A DNA stretch of 10,679 nucleotides, taken from assembly GCA_002420015.1 (NCBI GenBank), contig DIHF01000031.1, positions 1 through 10,679 of the forward strand. The letters are read 5' to 3'. The translations under genes and the position numbers were made by a program. Under the pieces are notes generated by a model. The model made no database searches, had not been told where the DNA came from, and saw only the letters and a list, made by a program, of their open reading frames with translations. Each line of letters opens with the position of its first letter. Within the stretch, counting starts at the first letter, position 1. Positions 1 to 5,896 of the stretch are shown here, in pieces. The DNA is from Micavibrio sp. UBA5703 (GTDB taxonomy: Bacteria; Pseudomonadota; Alphaproteobacteria; Micavibrionales; Micavibrionaceae).

Positions 1-130
1 TGACGTCAAATCCGCAGCGGAGACGCTCGAACCCGGCACCAAGAACGATGCTGGTCCAAACGGCAGCCCCCGCCGAGAATACGGCCATCATCAACGAGAC
101 GGCCACAATGGTTTCTACTTCTAATGTCAT
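1..130 (-). CDS. 5' part of a small membrane protein gene, cut by the window edge
   Basis: The reading frame opens at an ATG (complement of 128-130), preceded on the minus strand by a purine-rich GGGTGGGAAC ribosome-binding region. It runs without a stop off the left edge, giving 43 codons. The visible protein starts MTLEVETIVAVSLMMAVFSA, followed by GAAVWTSIVLGAGFERL. Most of it is one hydrophobic stretch (about residues 8-32) that looks like a membrane segment ending in a charged FERLR patch. I do not recognise the family. The 9-bp perfect palindrome at 209-232 lies in its upstream region and may belong to its promoter. Confidence 0.55.
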   Translation of the reverse strand, partial: MTLEVETIVAVSLMMAVFSAGAAVWTSIVLGAGFERLRCGFDV

Positions 131-208
131 GTTCCCACCCTTTCTAAGGACAATGTGTATGTTTATTTTGTAATTCCGGTATTCGTATTTTGGACGAACA
201 AGAACCCT

Positions 209-232
209 TATAAGATTATGTTAAATCTTATA
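209..232. promoter_or_regulatory. Perfect 9-bp inverted repeat, possible operator
   Basis: TATAAGATT (209-217) and AATCTTATA (224-232) are perfect reverse complements separated by 6 bases. They lie in the AT-rich intergenic stretch upstream of the leftward gene that starts at 130. No T-run follows either arm, so it does not look like a terminator. A dimeric regulator's operator is one reading. No convincing -35/-10 pair could be assigned around it. Confidence 0.35.
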
Positions 233-307
233 CCAAAGATTGTCCACGACTATCGTTTCGGAATTATTTCAATTTTGATGCGAATTTAAGCGGCGTTTTC
301 GGCAAAG

Positions 308-336
308 AAAAAGGCACCGTATTTCGGTGCCTTTTT
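308..336. terminator. Bidirectional intrinsic terminator after the 360-707 lipoprotein gene
   Basis: A 12-bp perfect stem (308-319 with 325-336, core GGCACCG/CGGTGCC) and a 5-base loop are flanked by A5 on one side and T5 on the other, so it can act in both directions. It lies about 23 bases beyond the stop codon of the leftward lipoprotein gene and most likely ends that transcript. Confidence 0.85.
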
Positions 337-359
337 GAAATCCGTATAACTACGAAACG

Positions 360-707
360 CTATTTGTCCTGCGCGTCGTTGAAAATCTCATCAGCCTTGT
401 CATCGCTTACATCGTCGAGGATATCCTTGGTTTCCTCAAGCGGAGCCGCTGGCGGCGGCGGTGGAGGTGCTTCAGCCTTAGGCTTTACAATTTCCTTATT
501 CTCCGGCTTTGCGGCTTCAATGACAGGCCCCTTCTCCGGCAACATGTTGGCACGAACGTAAGCCACGCCCGTTCCGGCCGTGCGCTCGTTGTTGTAAGGA
601 ACCCCTGTGTACGCAACGCGCTCATAGCCATCGCACCCGGCAAGCGGCAAGACCATCAGCAAAGGCGCAGCTAGAAAAATCTGTGTTTTTAACCGTACTG
701 AAAACAT
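360..707 (-). CDS. Small proline-rich lipoprotein, function unknown
   Basis: 115 residues. The N-terminus has a basic start (MFSVRLK), a hydrophobic core and a lipobox LAGC (residues 22-25), so signal peptidase II cleavage before Cys25 and lipid anchoring are expected. The residue after the Cys is Asp, which in Escherichia coli favours retention in the inner membrane; whether that rule holds here is unknown. The mature part contains a Tyr/Gly/Val-rich section, a Lys/Glu/Ala/Pro linker with a run of six prolines (about 81-86) and an acidic tail (DDVSDDKADEIFNDAQDK). It has no recognisable enzymatic domain. A single-gene transcript is likely: terminators flank it at 308-336 (its own) and 726-756 (from the gene behind). 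The ribosome-binding site before the ATG at 707 is weak. A linker or envelope-tethering role is possible but not shown. Confidence 0.75.
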   Translation of the reverse strand: MFSVRLKTQIFLAAPLLMVLPLAGCDGYERVAYTGVPYNNERTAGTGVAYVRANMLPEKGPVIEAAKPENKEIVKPKAEAPPPPPPAAPLEETKDILDDVSDDKADEIFNDAQDK

Positions 708-725
708 GGGAGAACCCCGCTATCG

Positions 726-756
726 AAATAAAAAAGGACGTGCGAATGCACATCCT
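726..756 (-). terminator. Intrinsic terminator of the 789-1400 gene
   Basis: Read on the minus strand, AGGATGTGC pairs with GCACGTCCT (one G-U pair) across a 4-base loop and is followed by a T-rich run (TTTTTTATTT). It starts about 32 bases past the stop codon of the upstream lipoprotein gene. Confidence 0.75.
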
Positions 757-788
757 GAATATAGACGAGTCAACCCCTATTGGCAACC

Positions 789-1400
789 CTAATGGAATAC
801 AGCGTCGAAACCATCCTCAAGATCGTTTTCGAGGACGTTGATTTCTTCCCAGATGGTATCTTTCTCGCGTAGGAAAAGCTCGTTATAGCCGGTACCGAGA
901 ATACCCTGCCACTTTGAAGCATAGCGGCAACGTTCCTTGGAGGTTTTATAGGCACTGAAGCGCAGGCGGTACTCGACCTTCACCTTTTCAATCTCGTAAT
1001 TGTCGTAGCTCAGACCGTCGATATCAAGGCCGAGACGACTGCGGCCACCCCATTCATATGCGATCAGAGCTTTTCTATCGAACCGGTCCTGAATGCGGCA
1101 ACGCTTCGGGATAACATCCTGGCGCATGGCGGTTTTCACACCTTCCGTCAAGCTTGCATCGCGAACGCCATGCGTTCCAAGCCCCTGCCCGGCGCCAATT
1201 GCAGTCTCCAAAGCTATCTCGGTGATTTCCTCACGCGGGGCATTGGGATCGAATTTGGGGGGTGAAGGGGCGAGCGCAATGCTCTCTGAATCGGACGCGC
1301 AACCTGTAAGTAGCACCAGCGTCAGGGACATCATCATAATCGGTATGAAATATCTGTCCTGGCGGCCAAAAGAGACGCATTTTGACCTATGGTACCTCAT
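789..1400 (-). CDS. Lipoprotein of unknown function (203 residues)
   Basis: The open frame extends to 1508, but the ATG at 1400 is chosen. From there the protein reads MRYHRSKCVSFGRQDRYF, then a hydrophobic core IPIMMMSLTLVLLTGC. That is a normal lipoprotein signal with the lipobox LLTGC at residues 30-34. Starting at the GTG at 1508 would put 69 residues before the Cys, too long for a signal peptide. The mature part has an Ala/Pro-rich linker, then an Ala/Gly segment (ETAIGAGQGLGTHGVRDASL) and a C-terminal region rich in charged and aromatic residues with two further cysteines (about 101 and 158). No known domain is recognised. Its terminator is at 726-756, so it is probably a single-gene unit. 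Confidence 0.65.
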   Translation of the reverse strand: MRYHRSKCVSFGRQDRYFIPIMMMSLTLVLLTGCASDSESIALAPSPPKFDPNAPREEITEIALETAIGAGQGLGTHGVRDASLTEGVKTAMRQDVIPKRCRIQDRFDRKALIAYEWGGRSRLGLDIDGLSYDNYEIEKVKVEYRLRFSAYKTSKERCRYASKWQGILGTGYNELFLREKDTIWEEINVLENDLEDGFDAVFH

Positions 1401-1808
1401 CAGTTCCATCATATCATGAAACCGTTGGCCAGAGCCAACTTCAGCCCATTTTGGCGGCCAGCCGGCATATTCGCGTTGCATATATTGCATGGCAACAACG
1501 CGCTCCACGAACTTGAATCTGCTGCAAAATTCCGTAAACGCCCTCCCGTGCTAACGGCTGTATTCTGCGAATTTTGTTGACGAAACCGGGGATTTCGTTT
1601 TAACTGCTGAAAGTTTGATTAGGAACTGATTGCGACACGACTTTTTTGGAAGACCGCCGCCCCGCCACATCGTGGCAGACGGCATGGAAGATCTCCCTTT
1701 AAAAAATTCGGTTTAGCCAATAGTTACGGCACAAGCTGAAATCAAACTGGGAAAGTATCGCGCACGGTGCGCGGTATAAAAAACCGAGATTTGCAAAGGA
1801 GATATTTC
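1401..1808. promoter_or_regulatory. Divergent intergenic region with the likely long csp leader
   Basis: This 408-base gap separates the leftward lipoprotein gene from the rightward cold-shock gene and holds no convincing gene. TTGACG (1577-1582) with TTAACT 17 bases later (1600-1605) is a possible but weak sigma-70-type promoter. It would give the csp mRNA a leader of roughly 200 bases, which is typical of cold-shock genes. Within that leader are a small hairpin (GCCAC/GTGGC, 1664-1676) and a strong GC palindrome at 1759-1773. Promoter placement is an inference. Confidence 0.3.
1759..1773. repeat. GC-rich 7-bp palindrome in the csp leader
   Basis: CGCGCAC (1759-1765), a single central G and GTGCGCG (1767-1773) form a perfect inverted repeat 36 bases before the cold-shock start codon and about 22 bases before its ribosome-binding site. 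With a one-base centre it would open to a small loop in RNA. It could be an mRNA structure that melts or rearranges with temperature, or a DNA operator. Confidence 0.4.
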
Positions 1809-2021
1809 ATGGCAACCGGTACTGTAAAATGGTTTAACAATCAAAAGGGCTACGGCTTTATCGAGCCGGATGATGGCGGCGCGGACGTTTTCGTTCACAT
1901 CAGCGCTGTTGAAAAAGCAGGCATGAGCACACTGCGCGAAGGTCAGAAGATCAGCTTCGACGTTCAGCAGGACCCGAAAAAAGGCAAGTCCAGCGCGACA
2001 AACCTCAAAGAAGCCGCTTAA
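1809..2021 (+). CDS. csp: Cold-shock domain protein (CspA family)
   Basis: A 70-residue single-domain cold-shock protein, the usual size for the CspA family. The start at 1809 is fixed by an AAGGAG site (1796-1801) and by the family's M-(A)TGTVKWFN opening. RNP1 is KGYGFI (residues 13-18) and RNP2 is VFVHIS (27-32); these are the surface aromatic motifs that bind single-stranded RNA and DNA. Family knowledge: such proteins act in the cytoplasm as RNA chaperones that melt secondary structure and support transcription and translation in the cold or at growth transitions. The long upstream leader and the strong terminator after it (2044-2077) mark a monocistronic gene. Which csp paralogue this is cannot be told from one copy, and cold induction is not shown. 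Confidence 0.97.
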   Translation: MATGTVKWFNNQKGYGFIEPDDGGADVFVHISAVEKAGMSTLREGQKISFDVQQDPKKGKSSATNLKEAA

Positions 2022-2043
2022 TCGCTTACGCGAGAAAGTTTGT

Positions 2044-2077
2044 AAACGGGCGCCCCTTAACAAGGCGCCCGTTTTTT
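2044..2077 (+). terminator. Strong intrinsic terminator of the cold-shock gene
   Basis: An 11-bp stem (2044-2054 with 2064-2074, core CGGGCGCC/GGCGCCCG) with a 9-base loop is followed by T6. It begins 23 bases after the csp stop codon. Confidence 0.95.
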
Positions 2078-2117
2078 ATTGCGCCCTACAATCATTCAAA
2101 ACAACAATTTCTTACCT

Positions 2118-2236
2118 CGTCATACCCGCGAAGGCGGGTATCCAGTCCATTACAAAGAGCGGCGCAAAGCGCCGCACATAACTCCCGGATCCCCGTTCGG
2201 CGCTCGGCCCTGCGGCCTCGCTGGCCGGGGATGACG
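2118..2236. repeat. REP/MITE-like palindromic intergenic element
   Basis: This gene-free element is framed by CGTCAT (2118-2123) and ATGACG (2231-2236). The match extends to CGTCATACCCG against CGTCATCCCCG (10 of 11). Inside are three hairpins: ATACCCGC/GCGGGTAT (2122-2129 with 2134-2141), GCGGCGC/GCGCCGC (2159-2165 with 2169-2175) and ATCCCCG/CGGGGAT (2189-2195 with 2226-2232). Intergenic elements opening with GTCATNCCCGCGAA...CGGG and closing with GGGGATGAC are a recurring type in proteobacterial genomes. That it is multicopy in this genome is inferred. No T-run follows the hairpins, so it is not a simple terminator. It could still protect or attenuate the leftward transcript ending at 2263. 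Confidence 0.65.
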
Positions 2237-2262
2237 GGATCTTCGATTAATCGGGAAAAACT

Positions 2263-2628
2263 CTAATTCCTGAACTTGCTAAACATCAGCATCATGAAAG
2301 GAATGCCGGGAAAAAAGACCAGCCCCAGCCAGATGAAATAATAATCGATATGATGAATGCGGATACCCGCGTACACACGCGCCAGACTTGGCACATAGAA
2401 CGCCCCATACGCGCAGGCAAGAACATAGACAATTGAAATCACAATGGCCTTGCCGTTAAGCGTGCGCCAGGAACTGGACATGATATAGGCCGCGCCAAAG
2501 CTGAAAACCGCAAGAATGATCGGTTCGGTTATAGCTCTTTGCTCGGCGATGCTCATGGCCGCAACGCCGCCGATGATAAACCCGACGCTGATGAACCATT
2601 TCAATGCCTGAAAAAAATACTCCCCCAT
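2263..2628 (-). CDS. Small four-helix membrane protein, function unknown
   Basis: 121 residues, mostly hydrophobic, with about four predicted membrane segments (roughly 7-27, 33-53, 60-80 and 96-116) separated by short charged loops (AEQRA, SSWRTLNGK, RVYAGIRIHH) and a basic tail (SKFRN). No signal peptidase site, catalytic motif or family signature is recognised. It starts 19 bases after the stop codon of the acetyltransferase gene on the same strand, with only a weak GAG-type ribosome-binding site, so it is probably the second gene of a two-gene operon. The REP-like element lies directly downstream. Confidence 0.7.
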   Translation of the reverse strand: MGEYFFQALKWFISVGFIIGGVAAMSIAEQRAITEPIILAVFSFGAAYIMSSSWRTLNGKAIVISIVYVLACAYGAFYVPSLARVYAGIRIHHIDYYFIWLGLVFFPGIPFMMLMFSKFRN

Positions 2629-2647
2629 ACCACTCAGCTTTCATTCC

Positions 2648-3187
2648 TTATGCAGCGATCCGAAATAGAACGTGTTTTGCCAGCGGATGCCCCTTGGGCA
2701 AGCGCGGATAGTCAAAATCCCCCTTGGGATCGCGCTCCAGCCCAAGTTTTTCTATCACAGCGATAGAGCGCGTATTGTCGTACACCGTGAACGCGACAAT
2801 TTCAGGAATTTTCAGCTTCCCAAGCCCGTGCTTCAAAACGCTCTTTGCGGCCTCGGACGCATAGCCCTGCCCCCAAAATTCATAAGACAACCGCCATGCG
2901 ATTTCCACGGCGGGCGCAAAGGGCACCTCAAGTTCGACATTGCTAAGACCCACAAACCCCATAAATTCTTTGGTATCCTTGCTCTCGGCCACATAGAGGC
3001 CATAACCGTGCTTCTTGAAATGCTGGGAAAAACGATCGACGAGCTTGTCGCTTGCCCCCTCATCCAGACGGCGCGGCATATATTCCATCACCATCGGATC
3101 GGCGTTCATCTGCGCGAACGGCTTGCGGTCCTCGTCGATCCACTCCCTGAGGATCAGACGATCCGTTTCCAAATGCACTTTTTTCAT
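2648..3187 (-). CDS. GNAT-family N-acetyltransferase, RimJ/RimL type
   Basis: 179 residues, the usual length for the RimJ/RimL (Acetyltransf_3) branch. It opens with the typical LETDRLILREW strand (6-16). The acetyl-CoA pyrophosphate-binding loop appears as WGQGYASEAA (105-114; family pattern [RQ]-x-x-G-x-[GA]), and the later helix NTRSIAVIEKLGL (138-150) matches the family's N-x-[RA]-S-x-x-[VL]-[IL]-E-K-[LV]-G-[FL] signature. Family members move an acetyl group from acetyl-CoA to a primary amine, for example ribosomal protein N-termini or small molecules. The acceptor here cannot be read from sequence. The protein is cytoplasmic, with no signal or membrane segment. The ATG at 3187 is preceded by GGGTGAGATC. 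It is probably co-transcribed with the membrane protein that follows. Confidence 0.92.
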   Translation of the reverse strand: MKKVHLETDRLILREWIDEDRKPFAQMNADPMVMEYMPRRLDEGASDKLVDRFSQHFKKHGYGLYVAESKDTKEFMGFVGLSNVELEVPFAPAVEIAWRLSYEFWGQGYASEAAKSVLKHGLGKLKIPEIVAFTVYDNTRSIAVIEKLGLERDPKGDFDYPRLPKGHPLAKHVLFRIAA

Positions 3188-3346
3188 GATCTCACCCGCT
3201 AAAGAAATTTTTCAGAAACACATGGTAACAGACATGCGGCAATCGCAGCAATGGAAGTGATATCAATCCACAGGCATCTGGCAAGTATCACAGATTAAAT
3301 TTTGCCAAAAAGGCTTCCTCACTTACCATTTACGCAGGAGACACCC

Positions 3347-3886
3347 ATGAAGCACCGTTTTTTGCTGCTTTCCAGTATCGCTTTCCTCGCAGTTTCACTT
3401 TCCCCGACCGCCAAGGCTGACGATGTTCAGCCTGACAACGGTCTTGTGGTCAGCCGCCTCGGCGATACGGAACTGAGTTGCGGTGCGCTGTCGCAGGAAG
3501 CCGCGCTAATGCGCGACATCATCGACACAACGGAAGATATTCAGGACAAATCCAAAATCAAAAGCCACGGCATCAACGCCGCCGCCGGAGTCGGTGGATT
3601 TCTGGTCGGAACCGTAACAGGCGGCATAGGATTTGCCGCCGCCGGATTCCTGTTCGACCAAACGACAAAAGACGAGGCGGAAGAAGCCGACGACGTGCAG
3701 GAAATCGCGCAGCAGCGCCGGTCCCTCATGATGGGCATATTCAACGCCAAAGGCTGCCTCGGCCCCATAGAGCACGCGATGCAGGACCAGATATCGCTCG
3801 AAAAGCAGGAAACCCAACTGGCCGCGATTCAAACACAGGCGGGCGGCGATGATTCAGAGGATCACAAGCCGCACTACAACCAATAA
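3347..3886 (+). CDS. Exported protein with a glycine-zipper-like segment, function unknown
   Basis: The open frame could start at a TTG at 3302. The ATG at 3347 is chosen because GCAGGAG (3334-3340) sits six bases before it and a clean Sec signal peptide follows: MKHRFLLLSSIAFLAVSLSP, then TAKA, with cleavage expected after Ala24. The 155-residue mature protein has two cysteines (45 and 137) that could form a disulfide. It also has a Gly/Ala-rich hydrophobic stretch at about 75-103 with glycines at 75, 81, 84, 88, 92/93, 95 and 100, resembling glycine-zipper membrane segments. The C-terminal part is charged, Gln-rich and probably helical (EEADDVQEIAQQRR, DQISLEKQETQL), and the tail is hydrophilic. 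Function is not recognised. The gene converges on the PepSY gene, with only 13 bases between stop codons and no visible terminator there. Confidence 0.75.
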   Translation: MKHRFLLLSSIAFLAVSLSPTAKADDVQPDNGLVVSRLGDTELSCGALSQEAALMRDIIDTTEDIQDKSKIKSHGINAAAGVGGFLVGTVTGGIGFAAAGFLFDQTTKDEAEEADDVQEIAQQRRSLMMGIFNAKGCLGPIEHAMQDQISLEKQETQLAAIQTQAGGDDSEDHKPHYNQ

Positions 3887-3899
3887 CGGCACGACGCAC

Positions 3900-4445
3900 C
3901 TAATCGGATTCCTTAAAACTTTTTATCTTACCCGTTACGGCGTTTACAAGAACCTCGTATTTATGAACCAGTTTTTTAACCTCAATCCGGTAAACGGGCT
4001 GGCGCTCATGCACGATAATCTGCGACTTGAGAATCTCCGCCTTCGCAGCGCCATGAACTTTGTCGTTGACATGTGAAACGGCGACCGCCTCGGCAATGTT
4101 CTGCGCGATAACATCCATCGGCAGCGACGAACCGGGGACAAGACTGTCTATGGCGATATTATGAATCTTCCCAGTCAGCGTGTTGATTTCGACATCGAAA
4201 ATCGACCCATCCTCGCGCAGAATCACGACACCGACATAATAGCGATTATCGTTCCACCAGCCTTCCGTAGATTTCACCTCTCCCGGCACGACACCGAGAG
4301 CGATTTCCTGCGCCTGCTCCTGCGTGAAGCGGCCTTTAGGCCCCTCCCCGACCATTTTATCTTTTGTATCAAGGGGTGTTTCGACGGCGAAAGCGGCGGG
4401 GACAAGAAAGAAAACCAGACAGAAAATGAAAAGGCGTTTCAACAT
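3900..4445 (-). CDS. Periplasmic protein with two PepSY domains
   Basis: 181 residues. A Sec signal peptide (MLKRLFIFCLVFFLVPAAFA) has a predicted cut after Ala20. Two PepSY-type repeats follow, at about 40-98 and 111-177. Each starts with a helix (FTQEQAQEIAL; MDVIAQNIAEAV) and ends with the family's strand-turn signature: Y-x-V...G...D-V-E-I-N-x-x-T-G-K-I in the first, Y-x-I-E-V...Y-E-V-L-V-N-A-V-T-G-K-I in the second. PepSY domains are thought to inhibit or modulate peptidases or to sense the periplasm; the partner here is unknown. The start codon directly abuts the stop codon of the upstream gene (TAGATG on the minus strand). Translation of the two is therefore probably coupled and they form one operon. 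Confidence 0.88.
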   Translation of the reverse strand: MLKRLFIFCLVFFLVPAAFAVETPLDTKDKMVGEGPKGRFTQEQAQEIALGVVPGEVKSTEGWWNDNRYYVGVVILREDGSIFDVEINTLTGKIHNIAIDSLVPGSSLPMDVIAQNIAEAVAVSHVNDKVHGAAKAEILKSQIIVHERQPVYRIEVKKLVHKYEVLVNAVTGKIKSFKESD

Positions 4446-5162
4446 CTAATGCCGTGCCACAGGCCATTTTCCGGCCGGAGACAAATCATTGGCGGCGGAA
4501 CGGGAATCGGCAACCTGGCCACGATAGACGATATCGCCGTTGGCACTATCGACCAAAATTTCATACGGGCCGGAATCGGTTGCGAAGACAACGGCGAACA
4601 CATGACGGCTTTTGTAACTATCCTCATGGACCTTAAAACCCTGCGATGGCGGTGCGCTGTCGAGGGCGATATTGGCGGCAAGATCGGCGCTCACCGTTCC
4701 CGGCACAGGAGCCGCGACTTCTGCCGAAGGCTTACGCGGCGGCAGAGGAATGTGCGGCGCGGCGCTGGCAGCCTCTGGCGCAGGCGCGGGCGCACGCGCC
4801 ATTTCTTCCGGCGCCTTATCTTCCTCAGGTTCGACCGGTTCCTCGGCAGGCTCAACGCGGCCGATATTCTTCTCGGTCCAGCTCGGCTTGATTTCGGAGG
4901 GCTGCACCAGATCGGACTCGCGGATGCGCGGCGCGCGCGCCTCCTGCTCTGCCGGACGCTTTTTAGGCGCCCGAACACGCTTTGGCTGCTCGGGCTGAGG
5001 TTCCGCTTGCGGCTTTTGAACCTCAAGCTCCTGCACGGAACCATCTTCCTGAATCACGCGAATTTTGAAATCGTCCGTCGCCGGAGCCGCCTTGTCCTCA
5101 GCATAAGCATGAGAAAACGCCAAAACCCCCGCAACCAGCAATGTAAAAGAAAATCCGCGCAT
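4446..5162 (-). CDS. Exported Pro/Glu/Ala-rich protein with a C-terminal PepSY-like domain
   Basis: The frame is open from 5234. The ATG at 5162 is preferred because it gives a standard signal peptide (MRGFSFTLLVAGVLAFSHAY-A, cut after Ala21), whereas the longer version adds 24 residues before it; its ribosome-binding site is weak. The 238-residue product has a short N-terminal beta-rich piece (DFKIRVIQEDGSVQELEVQ), then a long low-complexity Pro/Glu/Ala/Arg linker (about 50-155). The C-terminal PepSY-like module (about 157-217) reads SADLAANIALDSA...YEILVDSANGDIVYRG. It is the first gene of a two-gene PepSY operon with the downstream gene starting at 4445. The linker suggests that the C-terminal domain is held at a distance from the N-terminal part or from another envelope component. 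Function is unknown. Confidence 0.8.
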   Translation of the reverse strand: MRGFSFTLLVAGVLAFSHAYAEDKAAPATDDFKIRVIQEDGSVQELEVQKPQAEPQPEQPKRVRAPKKRPAEQEARAPRIRESDLVQPSEIKPSWTEKNIGRVEPAEEPVEPEEDKAPEEMARAPAPAPEAASAAPHIPLPPRKPSAEVAAPVPGTVSADLAANIALDSAPPSQGFKVHEDSYKSRHVFAVVFATDSGPYEILVDSANGDIVYRGQVADSRSAANDLSPAGKWPVARH

Positions 5163-5334
5163 AGCCCGGAGTATAACAAATCGCCCGACACGCACCAGTC
5201 TTTTGGGCAGTCTTACCCACCAATAAATAATCATTATATTTCATATGGTTATAAAAAATATTAAAAATGGATTAATTTTATGGTAATATAAAAACACAGG
5301 CACATAATCAAAAAAATGGAGGGTAAACATCATC

Positions 5335-5667
5335 ATGATGAGCCCCGAAGAACGGCAAAAGCAGATAAACGAACTGATCATCCAGCAACTCCGCGAACAG
5401 GCGCGCGTAGAGCGCGAAATGTGGGAGGAGCAGCAACGCCAGCAGAAAATGTGGGAAGAGAAAAAGCGCCAGGAACAGGCGTTTTTCGACAAGAAGCAAT
5501 GGGAACAGGAGCAATTCCTGGAAAAACAGCGCGAACAGCAGCAGCGCTGGCAGGAAGAGCAACGCCTGCAACAGCAATTCTTCGACCGTCAGGCCGAACA
5601 GCAGGCCAACTGGCAAGAGCAAAAAGCCATCGAGCAACAGCGCTTTTTCGAGAGCCAGTCTGAATAA
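5335..5667 (+). CDS. Small Gln/Glu-rich coiled-coil protein with aromatic 11-residue periodicity
   Basis: 110 residues (or 109 from the next ATG), with GGAGGG at 5318-5323 as ribosome-binding site. Almost the whole chain is Gln, Glu, Arg and Lys with regularly placed bulky residues: Trp30, Trp40, Phe50/51, Phe61/Leu62, Trp72, Phe82/83, Trp93 and Phe104/105. The spacing is 10 to 11 residues, with the last five sites at a strict 10-11 step. This is what a continuous alpha-helix with a hendecad stripe would show, rather than a seven-residue coiled coil. There is no signal peptide or membrane segment, so it is probably cytoplasmic. Only Phe51, Lys54/Trp56 and the N-terminal 15 residues break the pattern. 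Family unknown. Upstream DNA is very AT-rich (5235-5315) and probably holds its promoter. Confidence 0.75.
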   Translation: MMSPEERQKQINELIIQQLREQARVEREMWEEQQRQQKMWEEKKRQEQAFFDKKQWEQEQFLEKQREQQQRWQEEQRLQQQFFDRQAEQQANWQEQKAIEQQRFFESQSE

Positions 5668-5672
5668 TCTCT

Positions 5673-5690
5673 ACGAACGGGTCGTTTTTT
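5673..5690 (+). terminator. Possible weak terminator after the coiled-coil gene
   Basis: A short stem ACGA/TCGT (5673-5676 with 5682-5685) runs straight into T6 (5685-5690), just 5 bases past the stop codon. The stem is only four pairs, so this is a marginal call. Confidence 0.3.
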
Positions 5691-5826
5691 GTATCGCAGA
5701 ACATTGATTTTTCAAGGGAATTTTCATTTCCTTTAGTTCGGTCGCAAAAAATTTCCATTCCCATATCTCCATACACTTTCTCCGTTTTCTGTTTTCCTGC
5801 ACACATCCTCCCGGCGACATAATAGG

Positions 5827-5834
5827 ATATTATT
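5827..5834 (+). repeat. Left 8-bp target-site duplication
   Basis: ATATTATT immediately precedes the left terminal inverted repeat of the transposon and is matched exactly by 8624-8631 immediately after the right one. Eight base pairs is the duplication size usual for the IS1595 family. Confidence 0.88.
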
Positions 5835-5849
5835 CCCAATTATATACTT
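5835..5849 (+). repeat. Left terminal inverted repeat of the transposon
   Basis: CCCAATTATATACTT is the perfect reverse complement of 8609-8623. The similarity continues inward with mismatches: ..CA.ACCAA.A on the left matches the same positions on the right. The true repeat is therefore probably about 25-27 bp and imperfect. Its inner end overlaps the -35 box of the transposase promoter. Confidence 0.9.
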
Positions 5850-5876
5850 GACACACCAAAATAGACGGTATATCGT
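5848..5876 (+). promoter_or_regulatory. Probable transposase promoter starting inside the left inverted repeat
   Basis: TTGACA (5848-5853) is a perfect sigma-70 -35 box. It is followed 17 bases later by TATCGT (5871-5876); TATATC at 5869 is an alternative -10 with shorter spacing. The -35 box overlaps the inner end of the terminal repeat, so transposase binding to the end would be expected to affect its own transcription. Confidence 0.6.
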
Positions 5877-5896
5877 TAACTTATAAGGAGTTAACC

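Noticed and set aside
1401..1508. A GTG start at 1508 for the 789-1400 lipoprotein
   Set aside because: It would place 69 residues before the lipobox cysteine, incompatible with a lipoprotein signal, and has no ribosome-binding site.
2672..3202. A 176-codon plus-strand frame opposite the acetyltransferase
   Set aside because: The minus strand encodes a clear GNAT with acetyl-CoA binding motif; the opposite frame has no domain and no ribosome-binding site.
3302..3330. A promoter TTGCCA-16-TACCAT before the exported glycine-zipper protein
   Set aside because: The transcript would start inside the ribosome-binding site at 3334-3340, so it cannot serve this gene well.
4161..5264. A 367-codon plus-strand open frame opposite the PepSY pair
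   Set aside because: It is antisense to two genes with signal peptides and recognisable PepSY modules. Its product is an Arg/Leu-rich, motif-free sequence as expected of a GC-skewed shadow frame.
5714..5733. A terminator hairpin AAGGGAA/TTTCCTT downstream of the coiled-coil gene
   Set aside because: The stem is AT-rich with a G-U pair and is not followed by a T-run.
5308..5839. Two minus-strand frames across the coiled-coil gene, one Leu/Phe-rich and apparently membrane-like
   Set aside because: Their composition is the mirror image of Gln/Glu/Lys codons on the plus strand, which has a good GGAGGG site and regular periodicity.
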